A stretch of DNA of 64,000 nucleotides from positions 5,332,001-5,396,000 of the forward strand of contig OW051493.1 in the NCBI GenBank assembly GCA_932521035.1, in the 5' to 3' direction. The notes below the pieces were generated by a model. The model had not been told where the DNA came from. It ran no database searches and saw nothing but the letters and a program-made list of their open reading frames with translations. Below, piece by piece: positions 25,210-37,273 of the stretch. The stretch's first letter is position 1, and every line of letters starts with the position of its first letter. The translations under genes and the position numbers were made by a program. The DNA comes from Oscheius dolichura. Its lineage: Eukaryota; Nematoda; Chromadorea; Rhabditida; Rhabditidae.

Positions 25210-25491
25210 TCATCCTTTCTGGGTCACGAATTGGCACTCACAGTCCCGCTGTCTCCGCTTCTCCGTCCTCGACTCGAACATATTCTTCAGCACTTTCACC
25301 ATCCTCCACAGGGAGTAGTCCGGCCGGATGACGGCGATGTGTCCTCTGGAAGAGGGGGGTCGACATGTTTTTTGGGTCACCCACTCTCTGTCCTCCTCGT
25401 CTGCTGCCTCCTCCGGGAGATCCTCCACGAGCATCTGGCACTGTACCACGATAACTGACACCAGCACGATTAGAACCAGTAACCTCAGCAT
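25210..25491 (-). CDS. Small secreted protein with basic C-terminus
   Basis: A single open frame of 93 residues. The first ATG in frame is at 25506, but 25491 is chosen because a CTTCTTCAG acceptor ends two bases before it and because MLRLLVLIVLVSVIVVQC is then a clean signal peptide. An acidic stretch follows (VEDLPEEAADEEDREW), then IRPDYSLWRMVKVLKNMF and a basic cysteine-containing end (EKRRQRDCECQF). Codons end mostly in C or G, as in nearby real genes. KRR could be a processing site, so a peptide precursor is possible. A potential 35-base intron (GTGACC..CCAG) lies in the middle, but splicing it would change frame and lose the cysteine-bearing end. No family recognised. Confidence 0.5.
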   Translation of the reverse strand: MLRLLVLIVLVSVIVVQCQMLVEDLPEEAADEEDREWVTQKTCRPPSSRGHIAVIRPDYSLWRMVKVLKNMFESRTEKRRQRDCECQFVTQKG

Positions 25492-25506
25492 ATCTGAAGA
25501 AGGCAA

Positions 25507-26891
25507 TATGACAGAGAGAGACCGAAATTCAGAAAAACGAGGATAGACGAATTGAGAGAAACCCTCCTCCCCCAGATTAGGCGGATTAACATGTCAAACA
25601 GGGTTCGAATATTTAGGGGCGAGTGCTCTCGGGTGAGGGAGGATGGGTACGGTAACCGTGCCCCCTGACATTTCGTGCAGATATAGCCCCTCCTTGAAAA
25701 TGCAACCTTTCCCGTGAGAATGGGAACTTCTTGGAGAGAAGTTCCTCCTCCTCCTCCTCTCCGGGGTTGTATGTCTTTGTTTATCAGTAAGAAGCGAGTA
25801 CAAAAGAACTCCCACGCCATGGAAACGAGACAACGGTTACATTTTATGGGGTGGGGGACTGGGTGAGAGGATGGGAAGCGGCGAACCACTCGAAGGCCAC
25901 TGGTTCGGTTGTTGTGGAGGTGTGGAAGAGCTCCTTGTTGGGATATGAAAAATAAAGGAAGCAGAAGGCGTGACACCAGTGTCGAAAACAAATTCCAGAG
26001 GATCTGCTCGCTGGATCTCCTATAAAAATTGCTGGGGATGAGCGTATTCTGGTCGCGGCTGCAATTCGAGTATCCTCGGCTGATCATAATGAGAGGAGAG
26101 CAGAGCAGAGTATGGTGATGTCAACCCAACCCGACCCGTTCGACCTCTCCCAAAATGGCAAAATGTTCGACAGAAGGATTAGCCTTTACCGGGGATCTCT
26201 GCTGCGAGGAGAAGGCCAGATCAGGTTGAGAATAGCACGGAGTCGAAGAACGAACAAGAAAGGAGCAGAGAAGGGCAGACGGACAAAAAGGAGGAAGATG
26301 ACCTCACAGTTGGGGAGGAATTACGTAGTCAAAACACTGGATAATTGGGAAAGACGAGCTGTGTGCAAGTGTAAAGAGACACATATGGGAAAACGGTGGG
26401 CGGCAAAGGAGTGCACTTCCAGACGGGGCAAAACACCAGATTCGGCCACATCACAAATGGATGGAGGAGCGGGCCTCTTCCGAGGTGTCGGCCGTCTAAT
26501 TGTGGAATAATCCGTGGGAGATTTCACATAGCTCCAATTAGACAGAGACACGTCGATGCGAAGGCAACCAAGGTGCTGCTCCGTGGCCGGCACCAGAATA
26601 CAATCCGAATCAGGCGACATCTGTTGACATTTGATAGAACGAATCTCCGATTTCGAGTTGCCCGGGGAAGTGGCAGGTAGACGTGGTCTTTGCTTGGCGG
26701 GGCCCTCCACTTCCTTACCCACAAGTGGCTCCCTGTGAGGGGGATATTCTTGGCTGTCCCCAGCCAGACGGTCAAAGAGCAGGGGATTCCTCTTCTGCCG
26801 GACCTCTTCTCTCACTTTTCCGTGATCAAACGGAGCAGCTGTCCAATAGTTTATAGCCGAGGGCAGTTGCCGGCCGGCACGTGTGCTCCCC
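25507..26891. other. Intergenic, two long but unsupported open frames
   Basis: Minus-strand open frames of 200 codons (25485-26087) and 212 codons (26321-26959) occupy this span. Neither shows a domain or splice sites. The second reaches into the antisense of the next gene's signal-peptide exon. In GC-rich DNA a few such frames are expected by chance. Confidence 0.4.
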
Positions 26892-28263
26892 ATGTTGCTC
26901 GGGCTTCTTCCCTTCCTTCTTCTGCTCCTGCTCCCACTAGTTTGTCCTTTTCTTGGCAAATTAAATGCCCATCTTTAGGTCTCCGCTGGATATCAACATC
27001 CCGCTCCTCATCAGCAGCACTACTCCTACAGTCAAACCCACTATCCCAATACTCACGCTGCCCACAATTCTCACTATCAGCAGCAGCTCCAACAGAGGGA
27101 ACAGCAACAGAGAGAACAGCAACAGAGGGAACAGCAGCAGAGGGAGCAACAGCAACGGGAACACCAAGTGAAGGCCTACCAGACACACTACCCCTCCCAC
27201 ACCCCACAGGTAGATCAGTTCCCAAATTAAAGAAATAAGCTCTCGCAGGTGGTGCATAACAACCATCCTGCATACCAGCCACCACAGCAGCAACACTGTG
27301 ATATTCCTCCCGATCTCTGGTAAGTCTTTCGATCACTCTGCCCAGTGAGGGATGTACAGGTGCGACTCTGCCCAGGCCGCTCAACAATGTGGAGTCACTC
27401 GACAATGCGATATCCTGAAGCAGAGACGGCCTCCCCTGAAGATCTCTCTTATTTTCGAGGCCCTCTGTCCCTATTGCCAGAAGTGAGTATTTCAGAAGAA
27501 GTATTTGAGAGTATTCGTTGTCCAGGTTCATTGCCAACCAGTTGGGGACCATTTTCAACCAGTTCCGAGGGCAGTTCGAGCTGGAGCTGGTCCCATGGGG
27601 CAATGCCAGGATCCTTCGGGTAAGTGTTCGTTGCGATCCTTTTTCCTCCCCTCCCTCGACCCGGTCATTAATCCAACAGCTGGTCCATATATTTCTTTTC
27701 AGGACGGTTCTTTTTCCTGCAATCACGGACAAAAGGAATGTGATGCCAACCGTCTCATGTCCTGTGTCATCGACGTTCTCAAGGTATCCCTAGTGATCAA
27801 TTCCGGGTAGAATGCCAAGTCTCCAGGTGAAGGGGGCCCTGCCTTTCATCGTCTGCTTCGAGAGGGCCCTCAGTCACCACTCGGTCGAGGGCAGTCTCCA
27901 ACAGTGCAGCGCCTTCATCCGTGCTCAGTACAGACAGATCAGGTCCGGAGGGGCAGCTGTTGGTCATTGCTTTTTTCAGGCAGTGTTACGACGGAGAGAG
28001 GGGCATTCAGCTGCAGCGGGCGGCAGCGCATAAAACCATGTCCACCCGGCCCCACCCCATTCTCGAGGTTATTTTTCTCTTTTATTTTATGGCTTAACCG
28101 CTGGCCACACAGCTGGATTAAAAGAACGGGCAACAGGAAACACTTGCAGGTGCCGTACCTATTGATAAACGACTACACTCCCTCCGTGGACAACAACAAT
28201 TTGAATGTGATGCTGTTACCTCAGCTGCTGAACAAATGGACGAAGATGTACGGGAAGCGTTGA
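26892..28263 (+). CDS. IFI30: GILT-like lysosomal thiol reductase with Gln-rich N-terminal extension
   Basis: A signal peptide (MLLGLLPFLLLLLPL) leads into a His/Tyr/Gln-rich stretch with about five QQQRE repeats. A saposin-A-like motif follows (CDIPPDLWC..A..CGVTRQC, reached through a 40-base intron), then the GILT core: LIFEALCPYCQK with the CXXC active site, LELVPWGNA, the family signature CNHGQKEC, PFIVCFERAL and VPYLLINDYTP. GILT enzymes reduce disulfides of proteins in lysosomes. The active-site pair and signature cysteines are intact. Introns are short and phases agree where checked. The QQQRE extension is not part of the usual family layout, and an antisense open frame across it is only a shadow. 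Confidence 0.85.
26974..27180 (+). repeat. QQQRE-coding repeat
   Basis: Within GILT exon 2, a CAGAGGGAACAGCAA-type 15-base unit repeats about five times (densest at 27087-27165), encoding Gln-Gln-Gln-Arg-Glu. Units differ at a few bases. Such a tract should vary in length between individuals. Confidence 0.75.
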
Positions 28264-28390
28264 CCGGCGGGAATCATTTTGAACAATTGCCGGTGTCATT
28301 GTTGTTATCTTTATTTAATTGAATATATTTATGATCAAAGTGAACCCATATAGTGAGCGAGGTTGTACCACAGTCAGGGGAGGCGCGTGT

Positions 28391-31300
28391 CTAGAAGAGC
28401 AAGACCAGGAGGAGGGACACCACCAGGGACAGGGAGGACGCGCCGTTGAGGTCGGCCTCTGCCCATTTCTGTCGACGCAGCTCCAGTTCTTCGTCTTCCG
28501 TGCTCTTGCTGTCTACGTGGATAGGGGCCCCGTTGGCCACCACCGGCACGACGGACTGTCCCCTCGCCGGTACTCTTGGCAGATCCTCCACACTCTCCAC
28601 CGAATTAGTGGACTTTTGGCTGTTTTGCACTTCATGTCTCGCCTGTTCGAGGGCATCCCGCACTCTATAAAAGATGAACAGATCGAGGGAAGCCCTTACC
28701 CGCTGGCTTGTGCCTGGTTCAAAAGGGATCCCGCGTTGCACTTGTCCCCCTTACAAAGACAAAAGTTGACCATTCCTTCGTCGGCCGTCGCGCAGCCCTC
28801 CTCAAAAGGTTCTCCCTCGACGATAGCCGCGAACTCCTCGGCAGAGACACATCTCTTTTCCATTCGGAAGTCTAAACCTTCTAGTCCCCCACTGGCTATA
28901 AATAGACCGACCGGTTTCGAGTTGAGTCTGCTGAGTCAGGCACAAAGTCTGACCCTCCCGGCAGTCCCTCGTGGCCGTGGCCTGGCAATCAGCTGTGGGA
29001 TCTGTAATTCCATCCTCCTGACAAAAAGTGCATCGTAGATCAGCCTAAAACAGCCCGTGGCTACTTTATAGAAGAGGATAGCTACCTTCTTCCGCGGCTG
29101 GGCTACAAACGGCACAATAGGCTGGAGGTCCCTCTCAGGTTCCGGCTGTGTGCGCATGGCCGGCGGGAGAACGGCCTTTGGAAGTACGGCTGCTGTTTTG
29201 ACCTCGGGTTGTTTTGGCACTTCTTCTTTTACAGGTTCTGGTTCCGCTGGGGCTTGTGGCTCGGGCAAAGCAGGGGCCGGCGGTTGGACGGGCATCGGAG
29301 CCACGGGGACAGGAGAGCGGAGTCCTCTCTGAAAGCAAGTAATCTCAGTTTGTCCTCAATCGCGGAAGAAAAGTAGCGAAAGAAGACAATTAGACCGCGT
29401 CGGGGGCAATTTCTCAAGATTTCCCAGGACAATTGGACACCCCGGCGACGCCGTTTAATACGAAATTGACCTGGTCGTGGAGGGGCAGCTGATTGCACTC
29501 GTCCGTCGTACACGTACAATCTAAATTCTGTATTTCGGGTCGTCTTCGTCACTTACAGTGTTCCTTTCCCTGCGAAGCCGTTCCACACTCTCCGTTGACG
29601 GCTCCGTCTCCGAACATGGCCCTCACACTCTCCGGTGCCACACACATCTTCTCCACGGCATGTTGTCCTAGGGGAGGAGTATCCAAAGGGAAAAGGCAAG
29701 GTTACCTGGGGCGAGGACAATCATCCTCGTGAAACAGATCTCGTCCGGCTGGGCACATTCAAGTACAGATTGTCGGGAACAGTCCGAGGTAATGTCGGGC
29801 AGGCCACGCTCACCACATTGAACACATCGAAGTGAGGCTTAATTAAAATGATAAAAAGAACATAAAAAGCGCTTACGTTTTCTGGGAGGAGCAGGTGGGG
29901 CTGGAGCAGCGACATGGGGGATGATGGGGGGAGGCAGCTCGGATACCGGGCGAGCAAGGGTAGGCGGCATGATCGGGGCCAACCGAGCATTGGAAGAGAC
30001 AGGACTCGGATCCCTGCCCACTGTGCCGACAAAACCACTTTGTCTCATGGGGGAAATACCCGAAAGGGCCAACACTCCAGTGTTTACGGCAGAAACTAGG
30101 ACTCGTTAGTGTTGTCGAGGAGGATGGATACCTTCTCTTGAGGGGAGTTGTGGCCGCGAGGAGGCGGTCGGCTGTCTCCTTATCTCGGGCGAGGAGTCCG
30201 ATCCGGGAGGCCCAAACTGAATTCATAGCAGTATCTTTCTCTTCTCGTACAACATACCCTCAGACCGTTGACAGGAACAATAGCCGGTGGGATAACCTGG
30301 CCAGCAGCGAATGCCTTGCTTTCTTCTGGAATGGGCAAGGACGCCGTTCCTTGGGGGACAGTCGTCTTCTCCTGCGAGCTGTTCTCGTCCAAATCTCCAA
30401 AAAGCTCCGGGTGCTTCTAAACTTCGGTTTGGGATGGCCAAAATCCAGAGACGGACCTCTTCAAAGGCCATGAACTGGTCGGCTATGGGATTCTGGTTAC
30501 AGCCCTTGCTTCGGCAGACACAGTAGGCCACCTCTTGGCCGTGTATCTCCACCAGGTCGCATTCCTCGTCCAGGGGGTAGCCCTTCTCCGGGAAGCGGCT
30601 ATAGTGATCAGTCTCGCTGATACATTCCTTCATAACATTGAATGTGCCTATAAAAAGATCAATTGGCCTCTCTTCTTGACCCCATATTTCCCGCCGTCTT
30701 CCCAAGAATTATTAGACGGACCAGTTTGTGCCTGAAGGTCAGCTTGTCAACACACAAAACCGGAAATCTTTTTGGCTGTTTTTGGGGATTTTCGGCGGTG
30801 AGTCTAATGCCAAAGGAGAGGCGACTGGAAAAGCCGGAGTTATTATGAGGAGACGCGTCTGAGCGGTGAGACGAGTCCCCCCTCAAAAAAGACCATTTTC
30901 ACCGTTACCATTCGAGTGTTTCTCCCTCGTCGTCCGACAGTAGGTCCTCTCTCCCGGGAACTTCGAGGCGTACGGGGTGCAGTCGTACTGGAACTGTTCC
31001 CGGCATTCTCCGAACTCGCCCAGCTCCCCCGTGGCGCAGACGTAGCAGACGAGGGAGTAGACAACTGAAACCGATAGAGACTCTGGTTCCGTCCTCAACT
31101 TCCGAGCGCGAAAGTAGGTGAATCCGGCTCGTTGGCGCGCGGTGGAACTACCGTTGCAAAAATGACCCGCGACTAATCGGCGGAACTGTTTGAAAAAGGG
31201 GAGAAATCGGATGGACTTACTCCGACAAAAGAGACCCCCTTTTTTGGCGGATCTATTCCTGGAGACGGGCGCCTGTTTGAATTGTTTGTGACATTCACGG

Positions 31301-31541
31301 ATCCACCCCGAGAGAGTTTGTTTGCGAATTGAGCCCTGGGTGCGGATTTCGGTCGTCATGCCGCGTAGCTATCTGGGGCAGGCCGGGATCAGGCAACGCT
31401 TCGCCGGGAGAGGACACAGACCGCTTTACAAGTTGTTTTTGGGACAGACAGCTTGTGGGGGAGGAGGTGACGACTACACGGGAGACACTTACCTGAGGGG
31501 AGGAGGGCAGCTAGAGTGAGGTGCCGGAGGAGGAGTGGCAT
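28391..31541 (-). CDS. GPI-anchored protein with three Ly6/uPAR domains
   Basis: Signal-peptide exon MPLLLRHLTLAALLPS (31541-31493) joins in phase to domain 1 (VCYVCATGEL... to YCVCRSKGCNQNP). After a Pro/Ser-rich linker comes domain 2 (RCVQCGERGLPDITSDC... to YCTCTTDECNQLP), a Pro/Glu-rich linker (VQPPAPALPEPQAPAEPEP), domain 3 (CTFCQEDGITDPTADC... to FCLCKGDKCNAGS), an acidic stem and a hydrophobic end (SLSLVVSLLLVLLF), typical of GPI attachment. Each domain has the CxxC start and the CxC..CN end of three-finger folds, and is split by one short intron. Ly6 proteins act at the cell surface as receptors or modulators. That all three belong to one transcript is inferred: only the first and last units carry a signal peptide or anchor. 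The linker exons are less certain. Confidence 0.65.
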
Positions 31542-34450
31542 TAAAAAGGACTGTCTGTAATGAAGTGGTTATTAGGGGACGAGAGGAGATAAGAGGAAAG
31601 GAAGAGATGGACATGGTAAAATCAAATCCAATGAAAAGACAATAAACCGTCCTGGATACACGACCTTCACGCTCTTTTCAATCACACTTAAATCCGTTAA
31701 ACGAAGTCAATCGAAGGATGACAAGAGGAAGAGATAGAGGAGATCACCGACTGTTGACAATCACCTGTAGTAGTCATAGAAGATGATATTCTGAGGAGAG
31801 GAATGCCCAGAGATGTCTAAAGGAGGAGGGATGAAGCTGGTCTTCGGTTTGACTGTAGAGTAACTGAATATGTGGAGAGACTCCGCCCCGGCTGAAAACA
31901 GCCTGCTGGTTGTGAAGGAAGGGATCTGTGATAAGTAGAGAAATGGAGTGGCTCGAGAGGATTCCCCGCCGGCTACTGGAGGGGCGGGGAGTGACCGAGG
32001 GACAGGTCCTCGGGGTCAAGGCAACTTGTTGGCTTGTAGAGGCGCCTCGAGGTAGATCAGGGAGGATTGCGGGAAAAGAGGAGAGGAAGAAAGTTGGGAG
32101 AGTGGCAGTTGGTTAGCGGCATTGTGAGGTGACCAGCGGATGAGGGAGGGCCAATTATGTGCGCACTTTCCACTGGTTATCCAGTCGCTTCATAATTAGC
32201 CGACTTTCGAGTGGACCGTCGGCTTATTCGGGACTGCCTCTTCCCAGTTGTTTTCCCATCAAATACACTTCCCCACGTCATATTCAGTCTCCCAGTTTTG
32301 TCGTATATTGTCTGAAAAAGACAAGGGAGGCTACTTCCCCTCTCCACCCCCTTCTATTGGACACTGTGTGTTGCTCTCTCCTTTCAACGGGGATCTGACA
32401 AAATGTCATCGGCCCCTGGCCATAAATCTGAGTATAACAAAAATGATGTCAGGGAGAGCGACATGCCTGCCCGTACCGGATGTCGTTGCTTGTCCACGTA
32501 CGACTTCCCAGCCGGCGACTCTTTTTCCGTGGCCTCCGAGGTGACATCCAGAAGACGAAAAAGAGACTTCAAAGCAGCGAAACAACGGCTCGTCATCATT
32601 TATTCAGTGCAATTGGTCTCAGCGGAAAAGGGCCGTTGATAATCGTGCTCTACTGTCTATCCATTGGTCGCCAGAAGACTGGGAGATGTCAGCTGCAGCT
32701 GTCCCCCCCCCCCGTACTTTTAAAAGTGGCGTAATATGCCCGGCCGGCCTCCTCCTTCTCTTTAAATGTCAGCCTCGAAGTTCCCTTTGAAACGGGCTTT
32801 GTTTGCCGTAATATCCTCCCCTCGTGTGAATGTCAACAGTCGACTTCTGTGTCTCCACTTTGTCCCAACGACTATTCCCACATAAACAGGGCCACGGTGA
32901 TCCAAGTCCACAACAATGCCCCTCATTCCTCTGATTCCATTATCCGAACTCGTAGAAACTTATAAAATTACCGCGCTCAACTGCCCCGTATACCTTATTA
33001 CGCCGGTTTATGTCCCCTTCGACCCGCCGCAATTCCCCCATTTCTACAGTCCTCCCGGGGGTCATTTCCGTCTGATTAGTCTCTGTTATCTGAATATGTT
33101 GTAAATAGAAGGAGAGAGTTTAAAAATTGGGATGGGCCCGTCTAGAATGGAGGGGAGGCCCCTCCCATTTCACAGTCCAGCGGTCTCCACACGAGGATGA
33201 GTAACGTCACCTCAAAACAACTCCATCCAGCTGGAGCCGGCCATTTCCTCGGGGAAGGTGTCATGTTTAGTGTCTATTAGGGGGACGACCCCCGACTCAT
33301 ACCAGTCGATGCTGTTTTCCCCTCTCCGATATTTGTGGAATTAGAAATGGACTGTTTTAGTAATGAGATTACTGGCGAAAAGGAAGAAATCCTGGAAATT
33401 CGCTTATCCTGACGAGATTAGAGTCACGATGAATGGTGCCCGCGAGCTCGGGAGACGCTCCCCGGCCACCTTCCTTGTCCTCTCGGTGCCCCCAGATCCC
33501 CCCGGTCGCCCCAGGTCCCCCGATCTGTTCTAATTGTTGTTGGCAGGTATTTCCTTTGTTTTCACGGCTTCTCTGACCTCATCTGCCCAGCTTCCCCTAA
33601 TTAAAATTCCTTATAATTTACTCAAATTGCCGTCTTCCCCTCCTTCTTGCCAGTTCTCTATTTGCTCAGCGTAGTCCGGATTTGTTACTCCCCCGGCCTG
33701 CCGTTGTTTTTCCGTAAAAGGCCGCCGACAGTACAGTCTAAAATATTGTGGGTGTCCTTCCACCCGACTTCTCCCTTATTCCTTGTTCTTTCTTTCTGTT
33801 GATCAGTCGGAAGTTGTCGGCAAATCTTGCCGGACAACACATTGTTATGGGATGTGTTTCCCTGTCACTTCGTATAATTCCTCGGCCAGTCCTTTAAAGA
33901 GTATCCCGATGATGTCCGCCCAAATAGTAAAGGCCCGGTGGAGTCGTTTGATTATTTTTCGCGTGGGGAGTGTCCGGCATGGGTTATGAGCTTGGGAGGG
34001 AGGTGCAATAGGACCGAGACGGCTCATAATGCAACTAAATCAAACCAGGCCCTACTTTAAAGCCTCCTATTCGCCCTTTTCCTCGTCCTCCCAGCTATAT
34101 TCATCGCAATGGCCCGTCCTCTCCCTCCTTTATTTTTTAAGAGCTTCCTTCTGAACCCCCTTTTAGTCTCCATGTTCATTTTATGGGAATGTTTAACGAG
34201 ATCCCAATGAGACTTTTTCAACAAGAAGCTCCCTCCTCCCCACGAAAATGCCGCTGTCCCCTGTCTTTTTTGTTGTTTCCAATTGGTTTCTGAAGTTCCT
34301 ATACTTTTGCTCTGGTTCCAGCTGTCCAGATCCCTATTCATTTCCCCGGCCGCGTGAGACTTTCGCTGACGCCATTGTACCCGGCCAAATGTGAATCTTG
34401 CTCCTGCAGTATTCCTTCCCTTCCCACAGAGATTATTAAGGCATCCTCGG
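31542..34450. other. Long divergent intergenic region
   Basis: 2.9 kb between the Ly6 gene (-) and a GPCR gene (+). Contains a run of 11 C at about 32702-32712 and pyrimidine-rich sequence, but no coding structure that I can support. Probably regulatory for both neighbours. Confidence 0.45.
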
Positions 34451-36511
34451 ATGAATGATTCACTGGTCGCGATGGAAGATGACCTCTGTGCCGTCGAGAC
34501 CAACGACAGGCGATGGTACATGGTGGCCATCGCCGGCACCGGCCTCTCCCTCGTCAGCCTCCTCACCAACCTCATTATTGCCAAGGTACTGTCTCCTCCT
34601 CCCCGTGACCCGTCCCACAGGTCCTCCTCTCCTCCCAACACGGGCACTTCTTCTTCCTGGCCCTCCTCGCCCTGTCTGACTCCTTCCTCAGTATCATGTA
34701 TGGCCCCGTCATCGCCATGGATATAATCAAAGATCGGGTGCAGGAGCTCTGGCTCAACAAACTCTATTGGTTGTATGTGGGCCCTCTCCTCTCCCTCTGC
34801 CAGGTACTAGGGCATTCCATCGAGTTGAGGTCAGTAGTTTTAGGTGTCGATGACCTTCTCGACGTATTTAATTATCCTGGCCACCATCGAGAGGTACCTC
34901 ATCACACAGAGGTCCAACTGTCTCAAGTCCTTTCGAAAGTGAGTGTCCGTCTAATTTATCGGGGCAAGACCCTTTCAGGTCCCGCGGCGCCTGGTCGTTT
35001 TTCATGTTCAGTCTGGCTCTTCTTCTTCGCGGGACCCTCTTCTTCGAGATCGAGGTGGGTGTCTCTTCCCTTCGGGCTCTCCTTTTCATGCCACGGGCCT
35101 CACTTCCTCCCGTAAATTTTCTTCCAAGAAGCTCTGACGCTGCCCTCCGGAAGGCCCTAATTCGCGGCGCCATAATTTTAGATGCCAACTAATTGGCTTT
35201 CTCCAATTAGTCCTAAGAAATTCGAGGGGTACGGTAGATGCTTTTGAAACATCTTTCTGGATAAATAGAGCCGGCCGGGGTTGGATTTCACTGCCGGGAC
35301 AAACAGCCACATGAAAATAGCTTGGCCTACTTGTCACAGAATCCCGGAACCGCGGGTGTTTCCATTCCGGGCCACGTGTCCCGGCCCATCAGCCTGAGAC
35401 TATCATGTTCGTGGTGAATTATTAACGGCTCTCCTTCTATTCTCCGGCCGTCTATCTGCAGCTCTCCTTGACGTGGCCCCAATCCCTCTAAAAAGGGGCA
35501 GCTAGGGAGGGGGGCGGCCCCTGTAGGACCAGTGTGCCCCTCACAATTGACTTCCTCCGGCAGAAGAAGAGAAGTCCATAAAATATTCATCTGGTCTAAT
35601 CTGACGTGCGATCTGCCGGTCAGAAATATCGCTAACGAGCTCGAGCTCGGATTGCAAGGGACGAGAATGTGTCCCGGCTGAGCAAACTTTAAATGGAACA
35701 GCTTCAGATCACAAAGAACATGGACTGCACGGGGCTGACGGAGTACGTGCCGGGGCTGAGCCCGCTCGTCGAGACCTACTGGTACGGCACCATCTTCCGC
35801 TTTTACATAAGGTTAGGTTATTACCTGTCATCTGGGTTAAAAAGGGATTTTAGAAATATATTGACGGTCTTCCTTCCCTTCATCCTCCTCGCCTACCTCA
35901 ATTACCGGATAGTTCGAACACTTAGGAAACAGCAGCGTAGCGCCCAGATGTTCCGCTTTCTCAGTAGCAATCATAAACAGAAGATAAGATCGGCTACGAG
36001 ACTGCTCGTGGTCGTAGTGTGTTCGTATCTGGTGGCCAATATACTCAATGTCCTCATAACCCTCTGGGAATACGTCTCTTTCTCCTCGACACAGACCCAG
36101 GAGACCTACGTTGTAAGTGGCCCGGACATCCTCTCACCTGTCCCCTTCCAGATATACGAGGCCTGTACCGACGTGGTCAGTCTCTCAGTCCTCCTTGTCA
36201 ACGCCTGCCGCCTGGCCGTCTACTATATCTGTAACAAGGAGATCCGCGATGAGTTGCATCTTTTCCGGAACAAAAAGAAACGTCTCTCGGGGGAGAAGAG
36301 ACTGCTGTCTCTCAATGGAAGGCAAGTATCCCTCTCGTCCAGCCAGTCCTTCCTTTTCAGTTCATCCCGTCAGGTGGGGACGGACATCGACGCCGTGACA
36401 ATAGCGATAGCTCGTCGGCTGATCGGGTACAAGGACCCGGAGAGGCCGGACAGTCCTGTCCAGGCGATAATCTACGCGAACCGGATGAGCAAGGACCACA
36501 GCTTCCTGTAG
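34451..36511 (+). CDS. Rhodopsin-like GPCR, probably neuropeptide (FMRFamide-type) receptor
   Basis: Exons encode a glycosylatable N-terminus (MNDSLVAMEDDLC), helix 1 (MVAIAGTGLSLVSLLTNLII), helix 2 (FFLALLALSDSFLSIMYG), helix 3 with FSTYLIILATIERYLIT (ERY for DRY), helix 4 (FFMFSLALLLRGTLFF), an extracellular loop with Cys, helix 5 (ILTVFLPFILLAYLNYRIV), a basic third loop, helix 6 (LLVVVVCSYLVANILNVLI) and helix 7 (VVSLSVLLVNACRLAVYYI). The form STYLIxLATIERYLIT and the helix 5/6 wording resemble nematode FMRFamide-peptide receptors. Most introns are about 35-40 bases, but the one between helix 4 and the following loop is about 600. A 39-base segment near the C-terminus (GCAAGT...TTTCAG) can be read through or removed as a GC-AG intron. 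Ligand unknown. Confidence 0.75.
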
Positions 36512-36792
36512 CCGCGTTGTGATACATTCCTCATATCCCCCGTTTACTGGTAACGAAGAGCATTGGGATGGCTTTATTGGGTATTATCTGTGACCATCAA
36601 ACGGCGTAGGCAGTCTGTTTTGTGTCTCGTATCCCACCATGTATCTCTTTATGAAATGTGTCTCACATTGAACAGCAAAGAGCCGCGTCCCCACGAAGCT
36701 CGTCCCGTTTTGGTGTATCAGTTGGCAGCTGTCGCCGACTGTCTGAAAGAGGCCGTTGCTGCCTCGGCCAGTCTTTGACTGACAGTTCATTC

Positions 36793-37140
36793 GAGGCGGT
36801 CCCACTGGACGAAACTCTGGTAGACAGAGTCGAGTATTGCTTTACAGAACTCGACCTGGACTATCTGTCCCAGATGCTCCGAGTCGAAGTCATCTATCGG
36901 CCTTGAGAAGTGGAAGACAATGGTTGTGACTTGGTCTCGAAGGACCACGCTTGTGTTCACGTTGCTCCATTAAAATATACAATAGACCATTATAATTGTA
37001 CTTTTATTGTGGTTCAAACCAGACGATTGCTTCCTATTGGGGGAGGCACACGGGAGCATTCGACGGCCTGGCAGTAGAGGATAGCATTCGTTCCTTTCCT
37101 CGAGACCTGTTCTCCTAACGAGTTTATACATGGGATTCAC
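36793..37140 (-). pseudogene. Possible minus-strand gene remnant or short exons
   Basis: Two short open stretches read well on the minus strand: one about 60 codons (VLRDQVTTIVFHFSRPIDDF... ending QSFVQWDRLE then stop, 36972-36793) and another ending LYCQAVECSRVPPPIGSNRLV then stop at about 37015, with AATAAA right after. Neither has a start codon or signal, and the two cannot be joined in phase with GT-AG sites that I see. They may be the 3' ends of small genes, or remnants. Confidence 0.3.
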
Positions 37141-37273
37141 AACTTTTTAGAAGAAGGTGGCCGCCTTTTCGATTTTTAGTAAAGACAAGAAGTAGCAGGG
37201 GGGAGATAATCCAAACGGGTCTAGTAGCTAATAATCCAGCAGAGTTTCATTCTTCTCTCGTAGTTCACCTACG

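Noticed and set aside
25580-25620. GGTTCGAAT as a tRNA T-loop
   Set aside because: No cloverleaf or A-box in the neighbouring bases.
25485-26087. 200-codon minus-strand open frame
   Set aside because: No recognisable domain or signal; it runs into the 5' side of the small secreted gene. Probably chance.
26321-26959. 212-codon minus-strand open frame with ordinary amino-acid composition
   Set aside because: No domain, no splice sites, overlaps GILT exon 1 in antisense. A few such frames are expected by chance in 64 kb of GC-rich DNA. RNA-seq could revive it.
26851-27732. 293-codon minus-strand open frame
   Set aside because: It is antisense to the GILT gene, kept open by the CAG/Q repeat; GILT has motifs and splice sites.
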